Shown here: piece by piece, positions 26,364-34,780 of the stretch | How the letters are laid out: the number at the start of each line of letters is the position of its first letter | Position numbering within the stretch: position 1 is the first letter of the stretch | DNA from: Hymenobacter sp. 15J16-1T3B | GTDB taxonomy: Bacteria; Bacteroidota; Bacteroidia; Cytophagales; Hymenobacteraceae | NCBI RefSeq assembly: GCF_020711235.1 | Contig: NZ_JAJFAV010000009.1 | Location: 62,001-126,000, forward strand | DNA length: 64,000 nt | Direction: 5' to 3' | Notes under the pieces: generated by a model | Database searches by the model: none | What the model saw: only the letters and a program-made list of their open reading frames with translations | Told to the model about the DNA's origin: nothing | Translations under genes and position numbers: made by a program

Positions 26364-26705
26364 TTACTCGGCTTTGTCGGCCGTGGGCTCCTCCAACTCG
26401 GGGGTGTGGAAGGTCACTTTGCCTTCCAGAAACTCCTCGATGGCCAAGTTCGTGGGCTTGGGCAGGCGCTCGTAGTGCTTGCTGATTTCGATTTGCTCGC
26501 GGTTTTCAAACACCTCTTCGAGGTTGTCGACCGTGGTGGCAAACTCCGACAGCTTGCCGTTGAGCTCTTCCTTGAGCTTCACCGAAATCTGGTTGGCGCG
26601 CTTCGAGATGATGGCAATCGACTCGTACACGTTGCCGGTTTCCTTCACGAAATCCGACAGGTTGCGCGTAACGATGGAAGCAGGAACGTTGCTCGGTACT
26701 TTCAT
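26364..26705 (-). CDS. rpoZ: DNA-directed RNA polymerase omega subunit (Bacteroidota type)
   Basis: 113 aa. The N-terminal MKVPSNVPASIVTRNLSDF and the YESIAIISKRANQISVKLKE segment match the Rpb6/omega fold as it occurs in Bacteroidota, where this small gene sits between bamD and coaBC. Omega stabilises the beta-prime subunit of RNA polymerase. The C-terminal 30 residues are acidic and variable. It is 97 bp downstream of bamD and 22 bp before coaC, so it belongs to the same leftward block. Confidence 0.9.
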   Translation of the reverse strand: MKVPSNVPASIVTRNLSDFVKETGNVYESIAIISKRANQISVKLKEELNGKLSEFATTVDNLEEVFENREQIEISKHYERLPKPTNLAIEEFLEGKVTFHTPELEEPTADKAE

Positions 26706-26802
26706 GGGATGAGGATTATCAAAGGCTGAGGGCGGCCTGGGGAGCGTGCCGGGAGTGGGATTCCACGCATCAGCGGCTCGCCAAGGTAGCCATTTTCAAA
26801 AA

Positions 26803-27648
26803 CTAGTTCGTAGCCGCGGCGGCGTTAGGCGCCCCGGTTGCGGCCGGGTGGTCTTTCAGGAATTTCTGGGCAGCGTCGTAGTACGTTTCGGCCTGCTTCA
26901 GGTTCTTGCTCTGCGGAAAAGTGTCAACGAAGTTCTGGTAAAAAGCCACGGCTTCCAGGTACCGGTCGCGCTGCTTTTCCTCCACCGACTCGCGGGCCAG
27001 CTCGTACTGCGACACGATGCGCAGGTACGCCGCTTCTTCGCCGTACACCGAAGACGGGTACTGCTGCTGAAACGTCTGCAGGGCCACCACGGCCGATTGG
27101 TAGTAGCGCAGCGAGTAGTAGAGCTTAGCGCCTTCAAACGCTTTCACCTCCATCTTCTTCTGCAGCTCATTCGACATGCTCTCGGCCTCCGAGCGGAACT
27201 TGCTTTCGGGGTGGCGGTTCAGAAAATCCTGAATGGCGGCCACGGCCTGCACGGTGTTGGTTTGGTCCAGCTCGTACTCGGGCGAGTCTTTGAACAGCGA
27301 CTTGGCGTGCATGAACTCGGCCTCTTCCACGAACGGCGAGGCGCCGTAGGTCGTGGCAAACTGGTCGAAGTAGTACGCCGCGAGGGTGTAGTTGCGCTGG
27401 CGGAAGTTGGTGTGGGCGAAGTAGAATTCGGCCTTTTCTGCCTCCGGGCGGCCTTTCAGCAACGGAATCAGCGGTTCCAGCAGGGTGCCGGCCCGGTAGT
27501 AGTCGTGCTTGTTCTCGTAGTAGTCGATGGCCGCGTTATACTTCTTGGTCACATCGGTGCTCTTGAGCAGCTTCTGGTAAGAGCTGCAAGCACCCAACGA
27601 GAGAGTGCAGATCAGCAGGGCAACGATGCGGAGACGGAATGCGGGCAT
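26803..27648 (-). CDS. bamD: Outer membrane assembly lipoprotein BamD
   Basis: 281 aa from the ATG at 27648. It has a lipoprotein signal sequence (IVALLICTLSLGAC, lipidation at Cys21) and then TPR units: YNAAIDYYENKHDYYRAGTL, FYFAHTNFRQRNYTLAAYYF, LYYSLRYYQSAVVALQTFQ and EAVAFYQNFVDTFPQSKNL. BamD is the essential TPR lipoprotein of the BAM complex that inserts beta-barrel proteins into the outer membrane. It is the first gene of the bamD-rpoZ-coaC-coaB-porD block, with a textbook promoter whose -7 box is only 8 bp from the ATG. Confidence 0.94.
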   Translation of the reverse strand: MPAFRLRIVALLICTLSLGACSSYQKLLKSTDVTKKYNAAIDYYENKHDYYRAGTLLEPLIPLLKGRPEAEKAEFYFAHTNFRQRNYTLAAYYFDQFATTYGASPFVEEAEFMHAKSLFKDSPEYELDQTNTVQAVAAIQDFLNRHPESKFRSEAESMSNELQKKMEVKAFEGAKLYYSLRYYQSAVVALQTFQQQYPSSVYGEEAAYLRIVSQYELARESVEEKQRDRYLEAVAFYQNFVDTFPQSKNLKQAETYYDAAQKFLKDHPAATGAPNAAAATN

Positions 27649-27656
27649 AAGGGGGG

Positions 27657-27688
27657 CAAAGGTAAGGATTTGGCGCGGGCGGCGCAAA
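27657..27688 (-). promoter_or_regulatory. Textbook Bacteroidota promoter of the bamD block
   Basis: On the minus strand: TTTG (27688-27685), 20 bp, TACCTTTG (27664-27657). This matches the TTTG-N19-21-TAnnTTTG consensus exactly. The predicted transcription start falls only a few bases before the ATG at 27648, implying a nearly leaderless mRNA. Confidence 0.75.
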
Positions 27689-28066
27689 GCCGCTCAACGT
27701 CAGGAGGCCGAGGTAGCCGGAAAGGTTGCGCTCTTAACACGGCGAGCCGCGGTTTAGTGCACCGCTTTTTGCGCGGGCGGGGCCCGTTGGCGCGGTGTCG
27801 CGTTAGCCAACGGCAAACTTACCGTTAGCATTGCATTTGGGAAGACGCTACAGCCTTGCTGCCGCGGGCAAGTGCCCGCACTTGGTCAACCAAAACCGGA
27901 CACCTGTACATTACCGGACGCTTTTACAGCAACGTCAACAGCCCAGATCATGCCTAACGAACTATAAATCAACACGCCGCCTGCCTGGCACGGCCCTTGA
28001 ACCTTGCCGGGTGCCCACCACCCCACACTGTCCGCAGCCGGACAACCATCTTACGCTCTACAATTC
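27689..28066. other. Intergenic region between divergent bamD and DUF5694 genes
   Basis: About 380 bp beyond the bamD promoter. I see no reading frame with protein character and no repeat array. CGTTAGC occurs twice (near 27802 and 27824) around a weak AACGG/CCGTT hairpin. The promoter for the rightward gene must lie here but no good box stands out. Confidence 0.5.
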
Positions 28067-28984
28067 ATGTCCCCCGATTCCCGCGCCACTTTTTGCCGCC
28101 GCTTATTCCTCGCGTTGCTGTTCGTGGGCAGCGCCTACTGCAGCCTGGCCCAGTCCAGTAGTGGCCGCACCGCCGTCATGGTGGTGGGCTTCGACCACTT
28201 AAACCAACTCTACAACAAGCAGCCGCAATCCGACGTGCTCGGTGCCAAAAAGCAGGCCGAGCTAGCCAAGCTGCGGCAACAGCTGCGCCGCTTCCGCCCC
28301 GACGCCATCTTGGTGGAAGCGGAGCGGCCGGAGCAGGGGCGCCTCGACAGCCTGTACGCCCGCTACCAGGCCGGGCAGCTGGAGTTGGCGGCGTTGCCCG
28401 ATGGCCGCCGCGAACTGTACCAAATTGGCTTTGCGCTGGCCAAGGAACTGCAGCTACCCGGCGTCAGGGCCGTGGATTATTACGCGGCCACTTCGCAGTC
28501 CTTGCTGCAGTCGGGTGCCAACATCGACGCCTTCACCCGGGACCTGCGCCTGCTGCAGACGACCTCCCGGCCGCTGCGGGCGCTGGTGCAGCACGACAGC
28601 CTGTCGGTGTACGACTACATAGCCCTGGCCAATCAGCCGGCTATGATCAACCTGGTGCACCGCGCCATCTTCAACACGCCGGCTCTGGTGACCGAGGGCG
28701 CCTTCTCGCCCACTGCCACCAACACCGTCGACCTGGGCGCGGTGGATGCGGCGTATATCGGGGCGCACTATATCACCCTGCACTACAACCGCAACCTGAA
28801 AATCTACTCCAACATCCTGCGGGCGCAGCAGCAAACCCAGGCCAAACGGGTGCTGGTGATATTCGGTGTGGCCCACGTGGGCGTGCTGCAGGAGCTACTG
28901 GCCGCCAACCCGGCCTATCAGGTAACGCCCGCGGCTACGTACCTGAAGACTAATCAGAAGCAGCGACTCCAAGCTATTCGGTAA
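28067..28984 (+). CDS. Secreted DUF5694-like protein
   Basis: 305 aa from the ATG at 28067, which starts a signal peptide (LFLALLFVGSAYCSLAQ). The mature sequence begins AVMVVGFDHLNQLYN and continues with LRRFRPDAILVEAERPEQ, SVYDYIALANQP and VLVIFGVAHVGVLQELLA. The arrangement (an initial G-x-x-H loop, a conserved Glu, and a late GVAHVGVL) resembles the DUF5694 family and, more distantly, TraB/ChaN-type folds. That relationship is inference. Its role is unknown. It converges with the OstA-like gene, 43 bp between the stops. Confidence 0.75.
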   Translation: MSPDSRATFCRRLFLALLFVGSAYCSLAQSSSGRTAVMVVGFDHLNQLYNKQPQSDVLGAKKQAELAKLRQQLRRFRPDAILVEAERPEQGRLDSLYARYQAGQLELAALPDGRRELYQIGFALAKELQLPGVRAVDYYAATSQSLLQSGANIDAFTRDLRLLQTTSRPLRALVQHDSLSVYDYIALANQPAMINLVHRAIFNTPALVTEGAFSPTATNTVDLGAVDAAYIGAHYITLHYNRNLKIYSNILRAQQQTQAKRVLVIFGVAHVGVLQELLAANPAYQVTPAATYLKTNQKQRLQAIR

Positions 28985-29027
28985 GTCAGTTGCACGCGCA
29001 GCAGCTTCTGTTCAGCCGGAAAATCGG

Positions 29028-30701
29028 CTACTTCTTCGCCGCTCCGGCCACTGGCTTGGCAACTGGTTTGGGCGCGGGCTTGGTGGTTTTCTTCACCGGT
29101 TTTTTGGCCTTGGGCTTGGCTTTCTTCACCGGGGCGAAGTGCTTGCCGAGCACCTGTCGGCGGGTGGGCTTCTGCTCGATCAGCCACTGAAAGCCCTTGA
29201 GCTTCTGGTCTTCGGGCTTGAACTCGTGGGGCGGAATAAAGCTGGCGTCAGGTTCGGTGAGGAAGCTGATGGTCTGCAGCTTGTTGTCGGCGAAGCGCAT
29301 GACCATGTTGGCCGACACGGCCTTGTTCAGGCCGGTGGTGGCCGTGTCGTTGTCGAGGGCGTAGTAGAGGCTTTCGGCGTTGCCGAGTACGTTCACCTTG
29401 CGCAGCTTGCTGTCGACAAAGTACGCCACCATGTTGCGGCCCTTCACCTGGTTGAAGTTCAGCAGGGTATCCTGCCCGATGATGAACGAGTTGGCATAAA
29501 GCCGCATCTGGTCAATCTTCTGCCGGCGCAGGCGCACTTCCATCGAGTCGGCGGTGAGCTGGTTTTTCTGGCTCCACAGCACCGGGTTGCGGTTCAGGTA
29601 AATCACCGAGTCGCGCCGGTTGTAGGTCAGCGAATCGCAGCGGCCCTGCAGGTCGCCGCGCCAGATGCGCACCTTGCGGTAGGCGTAGACGATGCCCGGG
29701 TCGGTTTCCGACTTGCTTTCCACGTTCACCAGCGTATCGGCGGCCAGGTACATGGTGTCGCGGTCCGAGATGTTGCGCATCACCGGCGAGCCGTACACCT
29801 TGGCCCGGCCCAGCCCGCGCCAGTAGCGGCCCACGTCGCCGCGGATGACCACGTTGTCCTTCTTGGCCGTCATCGACACATTGCCAGTGGCCACGCCGTA
29901 CTGCCGCGTCTCGTCGTACACCAGCTTGTCGCCGCCAAGCAGGTAGTTGGGCGTCTCGATCTTGGCGTTGCGCTGGAAGTCCGACACCCGGGTGCGGGTG
30001 TTGTAGGTGCCCTTCTCGGCGTAGATGTTGCCCTGCTTGCCCACGATGCGCGTCGGGCCGAAGAAGTAGGCCACCTTCGACTGCGTGTTGTACTGCAGCG
30101 TGTCGTTGGTGATGGTGTAGTCCTTGGTCACCAGCTTCACGTTGGTGCGGAAGCTGAACACCTGCGTCTCCGTGTTGTAGTAGCCGCGCTGCGAGTCCAG
30201 CGTGTTTTCGGGGTCGGTGAGGTGGCCGCCGGTGCTGTAAAAGGCCGTTTTGCGGTTCAGGTCGTAGTCCAGCGTCTGGGTAGTCAGCGTCATGCGCGGG
30301 TCGCGCATCACCACGTTGCCGGTCATGCGCGCCGTGCGGGTGTCGCCGTTGTAGGCGCCCCGGTCGCCGGTGATGGTGATGGTGTCGTTCTGCACCACGC
30401 GCACGTTGCTGAACGCCTCGATGGCGTTGCGGTCGACGTACTGGTAGGCCGAGTCGCAGAACAGCAGCGCGTCGTCCTGCCGGAAGCTCACGTTGCCGAT
30501 GACCTTGCGGATCTGCTGGCCGTTGAACGAGCCGCCCACCAGCTCCCGCGCGCCGGGCAGCAGCTCCACCTTCGAGGCTTTGGGCGCGGGCTGGCCTTTG
30601 GCGGCGGGGCGCGGAGCGGGCTGGGCACCCGGGCGCTGGGCCCACGCCAGCGGCGCGGTCAGCAGCAAAAAGAAGAAACAGAAGAGTATTCGGAGGCGCA
30701 T
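29028..30701 (-). CDS. OstA/LptA-like LPS transport protein
   Basis: 557 aa from the ATG at 30701; the codon giving a longer frame is TTG. It has a signal peptide (ILFCFFFLLLTAPLAWAQ) and then multiple OstA-type beta-jellyroll units: VIGNVSFRQDDALLFCDSAY, TARMTGNVVMRDPRMTLTT, YGVATGNVSMTAKKDNVV and VRIWRGDLQGRCDSLTYN. These form the continuous groove that shuttles lipopolysaccharide across the periplasm in LptA/LptD. Bacteroidota carry a long OstA-like form of this type. The C-terminal 45 residues are an unusual Lys/Pro/Ala-rich tail. A -7 box lies 7 bp before the ATG. Confidence 0.88.
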   Translation of the reverse strand: MRLRILFCFFFLLLTAPLAWAQRPGAQPAPRPAAKGQPAPKASKVELLPGARELVGGSFNGQQIRKVIGNVSFRQDDALLFCDSAYQYVDRNAIEAFSNVRVVQNDTITITGDRGAYNGDTRTARMTGNVVMRDPRMTLTTQTLDYDLNRKTAFYSTGGHLTDPENTLDSQRGYYNTETQVFSFRTNVKLVTKDYTITNDTLQYNTQSKVAYFFGPTRIVGKQGNIYAEKGTYNTRTRVSDFQRNAKIETPNYLLGGDKLVYDETRQYGVATGNVSMTAKKDNVVIRGDVGRYWRGLGRAKVYGSPVMRNISDRDTMYLAADTLVNVESKSETDPGIVYAYRKVRIWRGDLQGRCDSLTYNRRDSVIYLNRNPVLWSQKNQLTADSMEVRLRRQKIDQMRLYANSFIIGQDTLLNFNQVKGRNMVAYFVDSKLRKVNVLGNAESLYYALDNDTATTGLNKAVSANMVMRFADNKLQTISFLTEPDASFIPPHEFKPEDQKLKGFQWLIEQKPTRRQVLGKHFAPVKKAKPKAKKPVKKTTKPAPKPVAKPVAGAAKK

Positions 30702-30707
30702 GCGGCG

Positions 30708-30715
30708 CAAAAGTA
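30708..30715 (-). promoter_or_regulatory. -7 box immediately upstream of the OstA-like gene
   Basis: TACTTTTG on the minus strand, matching TAnnTTTG, ends 6 bp before the ATG. If used, the mRNA would have almost no leader. No -33 TTTG is visible. Confidence 0.45.
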
Positions 30716-30729
30716 CGGAACCCGCAGCC

Positions 30730-31680
30730 CTAACGCAGCGGTCCAGCTTTTGGTGCGCCCGCGTGCGCCTGGGGCGCGGCCTCGGCCGGGCGCCCGCGGC
30801 GGCCCAGCAAACTCAGCAGCTGGGGCACGTTGTCGACCTCGATGCCGTCGGGGCGGCAATTGAGCAGGCGCTGAATGGCTTTTCTGGAGCGCCCGCCGAA
30901 CACCACGACCTGCAAGCCCTTGGCGTGGGCCTGGGCCACCCGCTCCGGCGTGATGACGTACTTCGACAGCACCACGGCCTCCACCTGCGCCGCCGCGGCC
31001 TGCGCCAGCCGCTCCTCAAATTGGTCGGTGATTTCCAGCCCCAAGGCTGCGCCGGGAATTTCCCGGCGCAGCTGGCGCAGGCTGGGCTCGTACTGCGTCA
31101 GGATGAGCAGGCGGGCGGGCGGTACGTGGTGACGGCGCAGCACCCGGGCTATGGCGCGAATCAAGGCCGGGGAGCGGACGTAGGGCTGGGCAAAGTTGGC
31201 GTCGTCGTGCTCGTGCAGGTCAAGGTGCAGGTACGGGAACGTGGGGCGCGTGGCCAGCTCGGTCAGCAGTTCGTCGAGGGTGGCCACGCGCTCGTGCTGC
31301 AGCCAGTCATAGGGCCAGCCGCCGGTGTAGCGCAGCCGCGTCAGCTCGGCGGCCGGGTGCTGGCTGACATAGCCCTGGGCGGCGGTGCGGTTGGTCAGGT
31401 CCTCGTCGTGAAAGAGCATGGGCACGCTGTCCTGGCTGAGCTGCAGGTCGATTTCGACGCCGTCGGCGCCGCGGTCGAGGGCGTGGCGGATGCCGCCCAG
31501 GCTGCTCGGCGGCAGGGCGTTGAAGGGGCTGATGGGCGTGAAAAAGCCCGAGCCGGCGTGGCCCAGCACCTGCGGCCCGCGCCCGAAGCCGGTGTCGACC
31601 CGCGCCGGGCCGGAGCGCGCGCAGGCGGCCAGGCTCAGCAGCCCCAGCAGGTAACAGGCCCGAAGTATCCGTTTGTGCAT
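30730..31680 (-). CDS. Lipoprotein glycerophosphodiester phosphodiesterase-like protein
   Basis: 316 aa from the ATG at 31680. It has a lipoprotein signal (YLLGLLSLAAC, lipidation at Cys20). The core resembles GDPD TIM barrels: ALDRGADGVEIDLQLSQD, VPMLFHDEDLTNRT, VATLDELL, LHLDLHEHD, and a late VFGGRSRKAIQRLLNCRPDG then IEVDNV. The family hydrolyses glycerophosphodiesters. The first motif differs from the canonical HRG...ENT: here it is GHAGSGFF followed by ISPFNALPPSSL, with no Glu at the ENT position, so activity or metal binding may differ. It is 14 bp upstream of the OstA-like promoter region in the same direction. Confidence 0.82.
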   Translation of the reverse strand: MHKRILRACYLLGLLSLAACARSGPARVDTGFGRGPQVLGHAGSGFFTPISPFNALPPSSLGGIRHALDRGADGVEIDLQLSQDSVPMLFHDEDLTNRTAAQGYVSQHPAAELTRLRYTGGWPYDWLQHERVATLDELLTELATRPTFPYLHLDLHEHDDANFAQPYVRSPALIRAIARVLRRHHVPPARLLILTQYEPSLRQLRREIPGAALGLEITDQFEERLAQAAAAQVEAVVLSKYVITPERVAQAHAKGLQVVVFGGRSRKAIQRLLNCRPDGIEVDNVPQLLSLLGRRGRPAEAAPQAHAGAPKAGPLR

Positions 31681-31851
31681 CGCCCCCACTGCGTTAAAAG
31701 GCCCTCAACGGCGGCGGTAGCCGCTGCTCTCCGCTGTAATACTGCCCGCGGCCGCCGGGGGTTTGCCCAACGGGGTTTCCGACGAGAAAGCGGCTCCGGC
31801 GGGCCACAACGCCGCGCCTGCCCGGCGCCACCGTGGCCGGCGCTTCCCTCC

Positions 31852-31859
31852 TACCTTTG
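31852..31859 (+). promoter_or_regulatory. -7 box of tilS
   Basis: TACCTTTG, a perfect TAnnTTTG, 25 bp upstream of the tilS ATG. No clear -33 TTTG. Confidence 0.6.
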
Positions 31860-31884
31860 CGAGAGCTTTTTGTGCCTTCCCGTT

Positions 31885-33219
31885 ATGCTCCCCGACCTCG
31901 TCCGCCGCTTTATCCTCGACCACCAGCTTTTTGATCCGGCCACCGACCAGGTGCTCGTCGCCGTCAGCGGCGGCCTCGATTCGGTGGTGCTGCTCGACGT
32001 GCTGCACCAGCTGGGCGTATCGGTGGCCGTGACGCACTGCCACTTCGGCCTGCGCGGCGAGGAGGCCGATGCCGACGAGGAATTCGTGCGCAAGCTGGCC
32101 AAGAAGTACAACGCGCCCTACTTCGCCGAGTTTTTCGACACCAAGGGCTTTGCCCAGCAGGAAGGCCTCTCGACGCAGATGGCTGCCCGCGTGCTGCGCT
32201 ACCAGTGGTTTGAGCAGCTCCTGCGCACCCAGGGCCTCGACTACGTGGCCACCGCCCACCACCAGCGCGACGCGGCCGAAACCATGCTGCTCAACCTCAC
32301 CCACGGCACCGGCCTCTCGGGCCTGCACGGCATTCCCGCGCGCCAGGGCCGGGTGGTGCGCCCGCTGCTGGGCGCGGCCAAGGACGATTTGTTCGACTAC
32401 GTGGTGGAAAAGCACCTCGTCTGGCGCGAAGACTCCTCCAACGACAGCACCCTCTACCAGCGCAACCGCCTGCGCCACGACGTGCTGCCCGTGCTGCGCG
32501 AGCTGAACCCGGCCCTCGACCAAACCCTGCAGCACACCGCCGAGCGGGTGCGCGGGGCCGAGCTGCTGGTGCAGCACCTGGTGGACCAGACCGCCCAGCA
32601 GGCCCGCCGCGACGAGGCCGAAGCCACCTACATCAACATCGCCGTGCTCCAAGCCACGCCCGCCACGGCCGTGATGCTGCACGAGCTGCTGCGCCCCTTC
32701 CACTTTTCCTGGCCGGTCACCAAGGACATCGTGGAGTCGTTCCGCGCCGTGTCGGGCAAGCAGTTCGACTCGCCCACGCACCGGCTGGTGAAGGACCGCG
32801 ACCAGCTGGTCATCACGCCCAAAAACCTCAGCGGCTTCGGCACCCACCAGTGGCCGGAGGGCCAGGCCGAGCTGCAGGTGGAGGGGCTGCGCTTGACGGC
32901 CCAGGAACGCGCGGTGGACGGCTACGCCGTGCCCAAAGCCAAGGACGTGGCGGCGCTGGACCTCGACAAGCTCAAGTTTCCGCTCACGCTGCGGCGCTGG
33001 CGCGAGGGCGACTGGTTTATGCCCATCGGCCTGAAGGGCAAAAAGAAAATCAGCGACTTCCTCATCGACCAGAAAGTGCCCCTCAACCTCAAGGACCAAG
33101 TATTGCTGCTCACCTCGGCCGACGGCAAGGTGGTGTGGGTGGTGGGCATGCGCCCCGACGACCGATTTAAGGTGACCGAGGAAACGCAGCGGGTGCTGGA
33201 GCTGCGCCGGCAGAAATAG
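31885..33219 (+). CDS. tilS: tRNA(Ile)-lysidine synthase
   Basis: 444 aa from the ATG at 31885. The PP-loop AVSGGLDSVVLLDVLH (SGGLDS at 28-33) binds ATP. HCHFGLRGEEADADEEFV, TAHHQRDAAETMLLNLTHGT then GLSGLHGIP, and REDSSNDSTLYQRNRLRHDV are the TilS-specific segments. The C-terminal domain (LRRWREGDWFMPIGLKGKKK then ISDFLID) binds tRNA. The enzyme attaches lysine to cytidine 34 of tRNA-Ile(CAU), letting it read AUA. An essential housekeeping gene with its own promoter; a periodic repeat array follows it. Confidence 0.96.
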   Translation: MLPDLVRRFILDHQLFDPATDQVLVAVSGGLDSVVLLDVLHQLGVSVAVTHCHFGLRGEEADADEEFVRKLAKKYNAPYFAEFFDTKGFAQQEGLSTQMAARVLRYQWFEQLLRTQGLDYVATAHHQRDAAETMLLNLTHGTGLSGLHGIPARQGRVVRPLLGAAKDDLFDYVVEKHLVWREDSSNDSTLYQRNRLRHDVLPVLRELNPALDQTLQHTAERVRGAELLVQHLVDQTAQQARRDEAEATYINIAVLQATPATAVMLHELLRPFHFSWPVTKDIVESFRAVSGKQFDSPTHRLVKDRDQLVITPKNLSGFGTHQWPEGQAELQVEGLRLTAQERAVDGYAVPKAKDVAALDLDKLKFPLTLRRWREGDWFMPIGLKGKKKISDFLIDQKVPLNLKDQVLLLTSADGKVVWVVGMRPDDRFKVTEETQRVLELRRQK

Positions 33220-33724
33220 CCCCGTAGTGCCCCGGCTCCTGAAGTCGTGGCGCCGCTACGGTTAAGGTGCCCCGCCGAAAGCGGCAACGCGCATAACAGA
33301 GGGGTTGGCCCCCGTGGCCGCCGCCTTTCCAGGCCGATCCGCCGGCTTTCCGGTCGTGGCCGGCGCGTGTCCATTGATGTGGGCGACGTTTCCAGCCGTG
33401 GCCGGCGCGTTTCTATCTGTTCGGCTGACGTTTCTAGTGGTGCGCGACCGGTTTCCACGCGTGCGCGGCGCGTTTCCAGGGGTAACCGACTGCCTCCCGG
33501 CCCAACCGATTCGCGCCCCGCTCAACAGGGCTTCGGCACGCCCAACCGACGGCCGCTGCGCTCAACCGACTTTCTCCGTGGTCAACCGGGCAGCTCGGCG
33601 GGCAAGTGGCTTTCCAGGGCTGAACGGGCTTGGTGCTAAAAACTACGCGGCAAGCACCACCCTCTAAGCACTGGTGCTTACCTTGCGGGCCAGAACCCCA
33701 TCATCAATTCCCAACGACCACCCC
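33220..33724. other. Intergenic region carrying a short-period repeat array
   Basis: 505 bp between tilS and mdh. Most of it (33326-about 33620) is the 20-21-bp direct-repeat array described separately. Its right end holds a TACCTTG sequence (33679-33685), a plausible weak -7 box for mdh. Confidence 0.7.
33326..33622. repeat. Degenerate direct-repeat array, 21-bp then 20-bp period
   Basis: Sub-array 1: eight units of exactly 21 bp beginning at 33326, 33347, 33368, 33389, 33410, 33431, 33452 and 33473, each starting TTTCCA or a close variant (TTTCCG, TGTCCA, TTTCTA) and usually ending GGCGCG or similar. Sub-array 2: the word CAACCGA or a variant recurs every 20 bp at 33483, 33503, 33523, 33543, 33563, 33583 and 33603. 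There are no unique spacers of CRISPR length, and the change from 21 to 20 bp rules out an intact repetitive reading frame. Confidence 0.85.
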
Positions 33725-34669
33725 ATGAAAGTAACCGTTGTAGGGGCCGGTAACGTGGGCGCCACTTGCGCCGACGTACTCGCCACCCGCGAAATTGCCA
33801 ACGAAGTAGTTCTGGTTGACATCAAGGAAGGCATTGCTGAAGGCAAAGCCCTCGACATCTGGCAGAAAGCCCCCATCATCGGCTACGACACGCGCACGGT
33901 GGGCGTGACGGGTGACTACTCCCGCACCGCTGGCTCCGACGTGGTGGTCATCACCTCGGGCCTGCCCCGCAAGCCCGGCATGAGCCGCGACGACCTTATC
34001 GCCACCAACGCCGGCATCGTGAAATCGGTGACCGAGCAAGTGGTGAAATATTCGCCCAACGCCATCATCATCGTCGTGTCGAACCCGCTCGACGTGATGA
34101 CCTACCAGGCGCACCTGACCTCGGGCCTGGACCGCACCAAGGTGTTTGGCATGGCCGGCATTCTGGACACGGCCCGCTACCGCGCCTTCCTGGCCGAGGC
34201 CCTGAACGTGAGCCCCAAAGACATTCAAGCGGTGCTGATGGGCGGCCACGGCGACACCATGGTGCCGCTGCCGCGCTACACCACGGTGGGTGGCATCCCC
34301 GTCACCGAGCTGATCGGCAAGGCTGAGCTGGACGCCATCGTGCAGCGCACCGCCGTGGGCGGCGGCGAGCTGGTGAAGCTGATGGGCACCTCGGCCTGGT
34401 ACGCCCCCGGCGCCGCCGCGGCCCAGATGGTGGAAGCCATTGTGCGCGACCAGCGCCGCGTGTTCCCGGTGTGCGTGGAGCTGAAAGGCGAGTACGGCAT
34501 CGACGGCGTGTACCTGGGCGCCCCGGTTATCCTCGGCAAAAACGGCATTGAGCGCATCATCGAGCTGCAGCTCAACGACGAGGAAAAGGCACTGCTGGAA
34601 ACCTCGCGCGGCCACGTGAAAGAGGTAATGGACGCGCTGGACAAGATGGGCCAGCCCGCCAGCGCCTAA
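33725..34669 (+). CDS. mdh: Malate dehydrogenase (LDH-like type)
   Basis: 314 aa from the ATG at 33725. NAD-binding VVGAGNVGATCADVL opens the protein (GxGxxG at 7-12). GLPRKPGMSRDD carries the Arg that selects dicarboxylic malate over lactate. Catalytic Asp148 (GILDTARYR) and His175 (MGGHGDTMV) are in place. It interconverts malate and oxaloacetate in the TCA cycle and belongs to the tetrameric LDH-like MDH group typical of Bacteroidota. Monocistronic; the upstream intergenic region contains the periodic repeat array. Confidence 0.97.
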   Translation: MKVTVVGAGNVGATCADVLATREIANEVVLVDIKEGIAEGKALDIWQKAPIIGYDTRTVGVTGDYSRTAGSDVVVITSGLPRKPGMSRDDLIATNAGIVKSVTEQVVKYSPNAIIIVVSNPLDVMTYQAHLTSGLDRTKVFGMAGILDTARYRAFLAEALNVSPKDIQAVLMGGHGDTMVPLPRYTTVGGIPVTELIGKAELDAIVQRTAVGGGELVKLMGTSAWYAPGAAAAQMVEAIVRDQRRVFPVCVELKGEYGIDGVYLGAPVILGKNGIERIIELQLNDEEKALLETSRGHVKEVMDALDKMGQPASA

Positions 34670-34733
34670 TTCGGCCTAGCCGACGCACAGACCTTCGGGC
34701 CGCTCCGCACTGCGCGGGGCGGCCCGTTGCGCG

Positions 34734-34763
34734 TTTGGCAGCTGGCTGTTGCGCAGTACCTTG
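34734..34763 (+). promoter_or_regulatory. Promoter of the macro-domain/AlkD pair
   Basis: TTTG (34734-34737), 19 bp, then TACCTTG (34757-34763), a one-base-short match to TTTG-N19-21-TAnnTTTG. It lies 17 bp before the ATG at 34781. Confidence 0.6.
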
Positions 34764-34780
34764 CCGCAGAAGCCCCTTTC

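Noticed and set aside
33326-33622. CRISPR array
   Set aside because: Units are only 20-21 bp with no unique spacers, and no cas genes are nearby.
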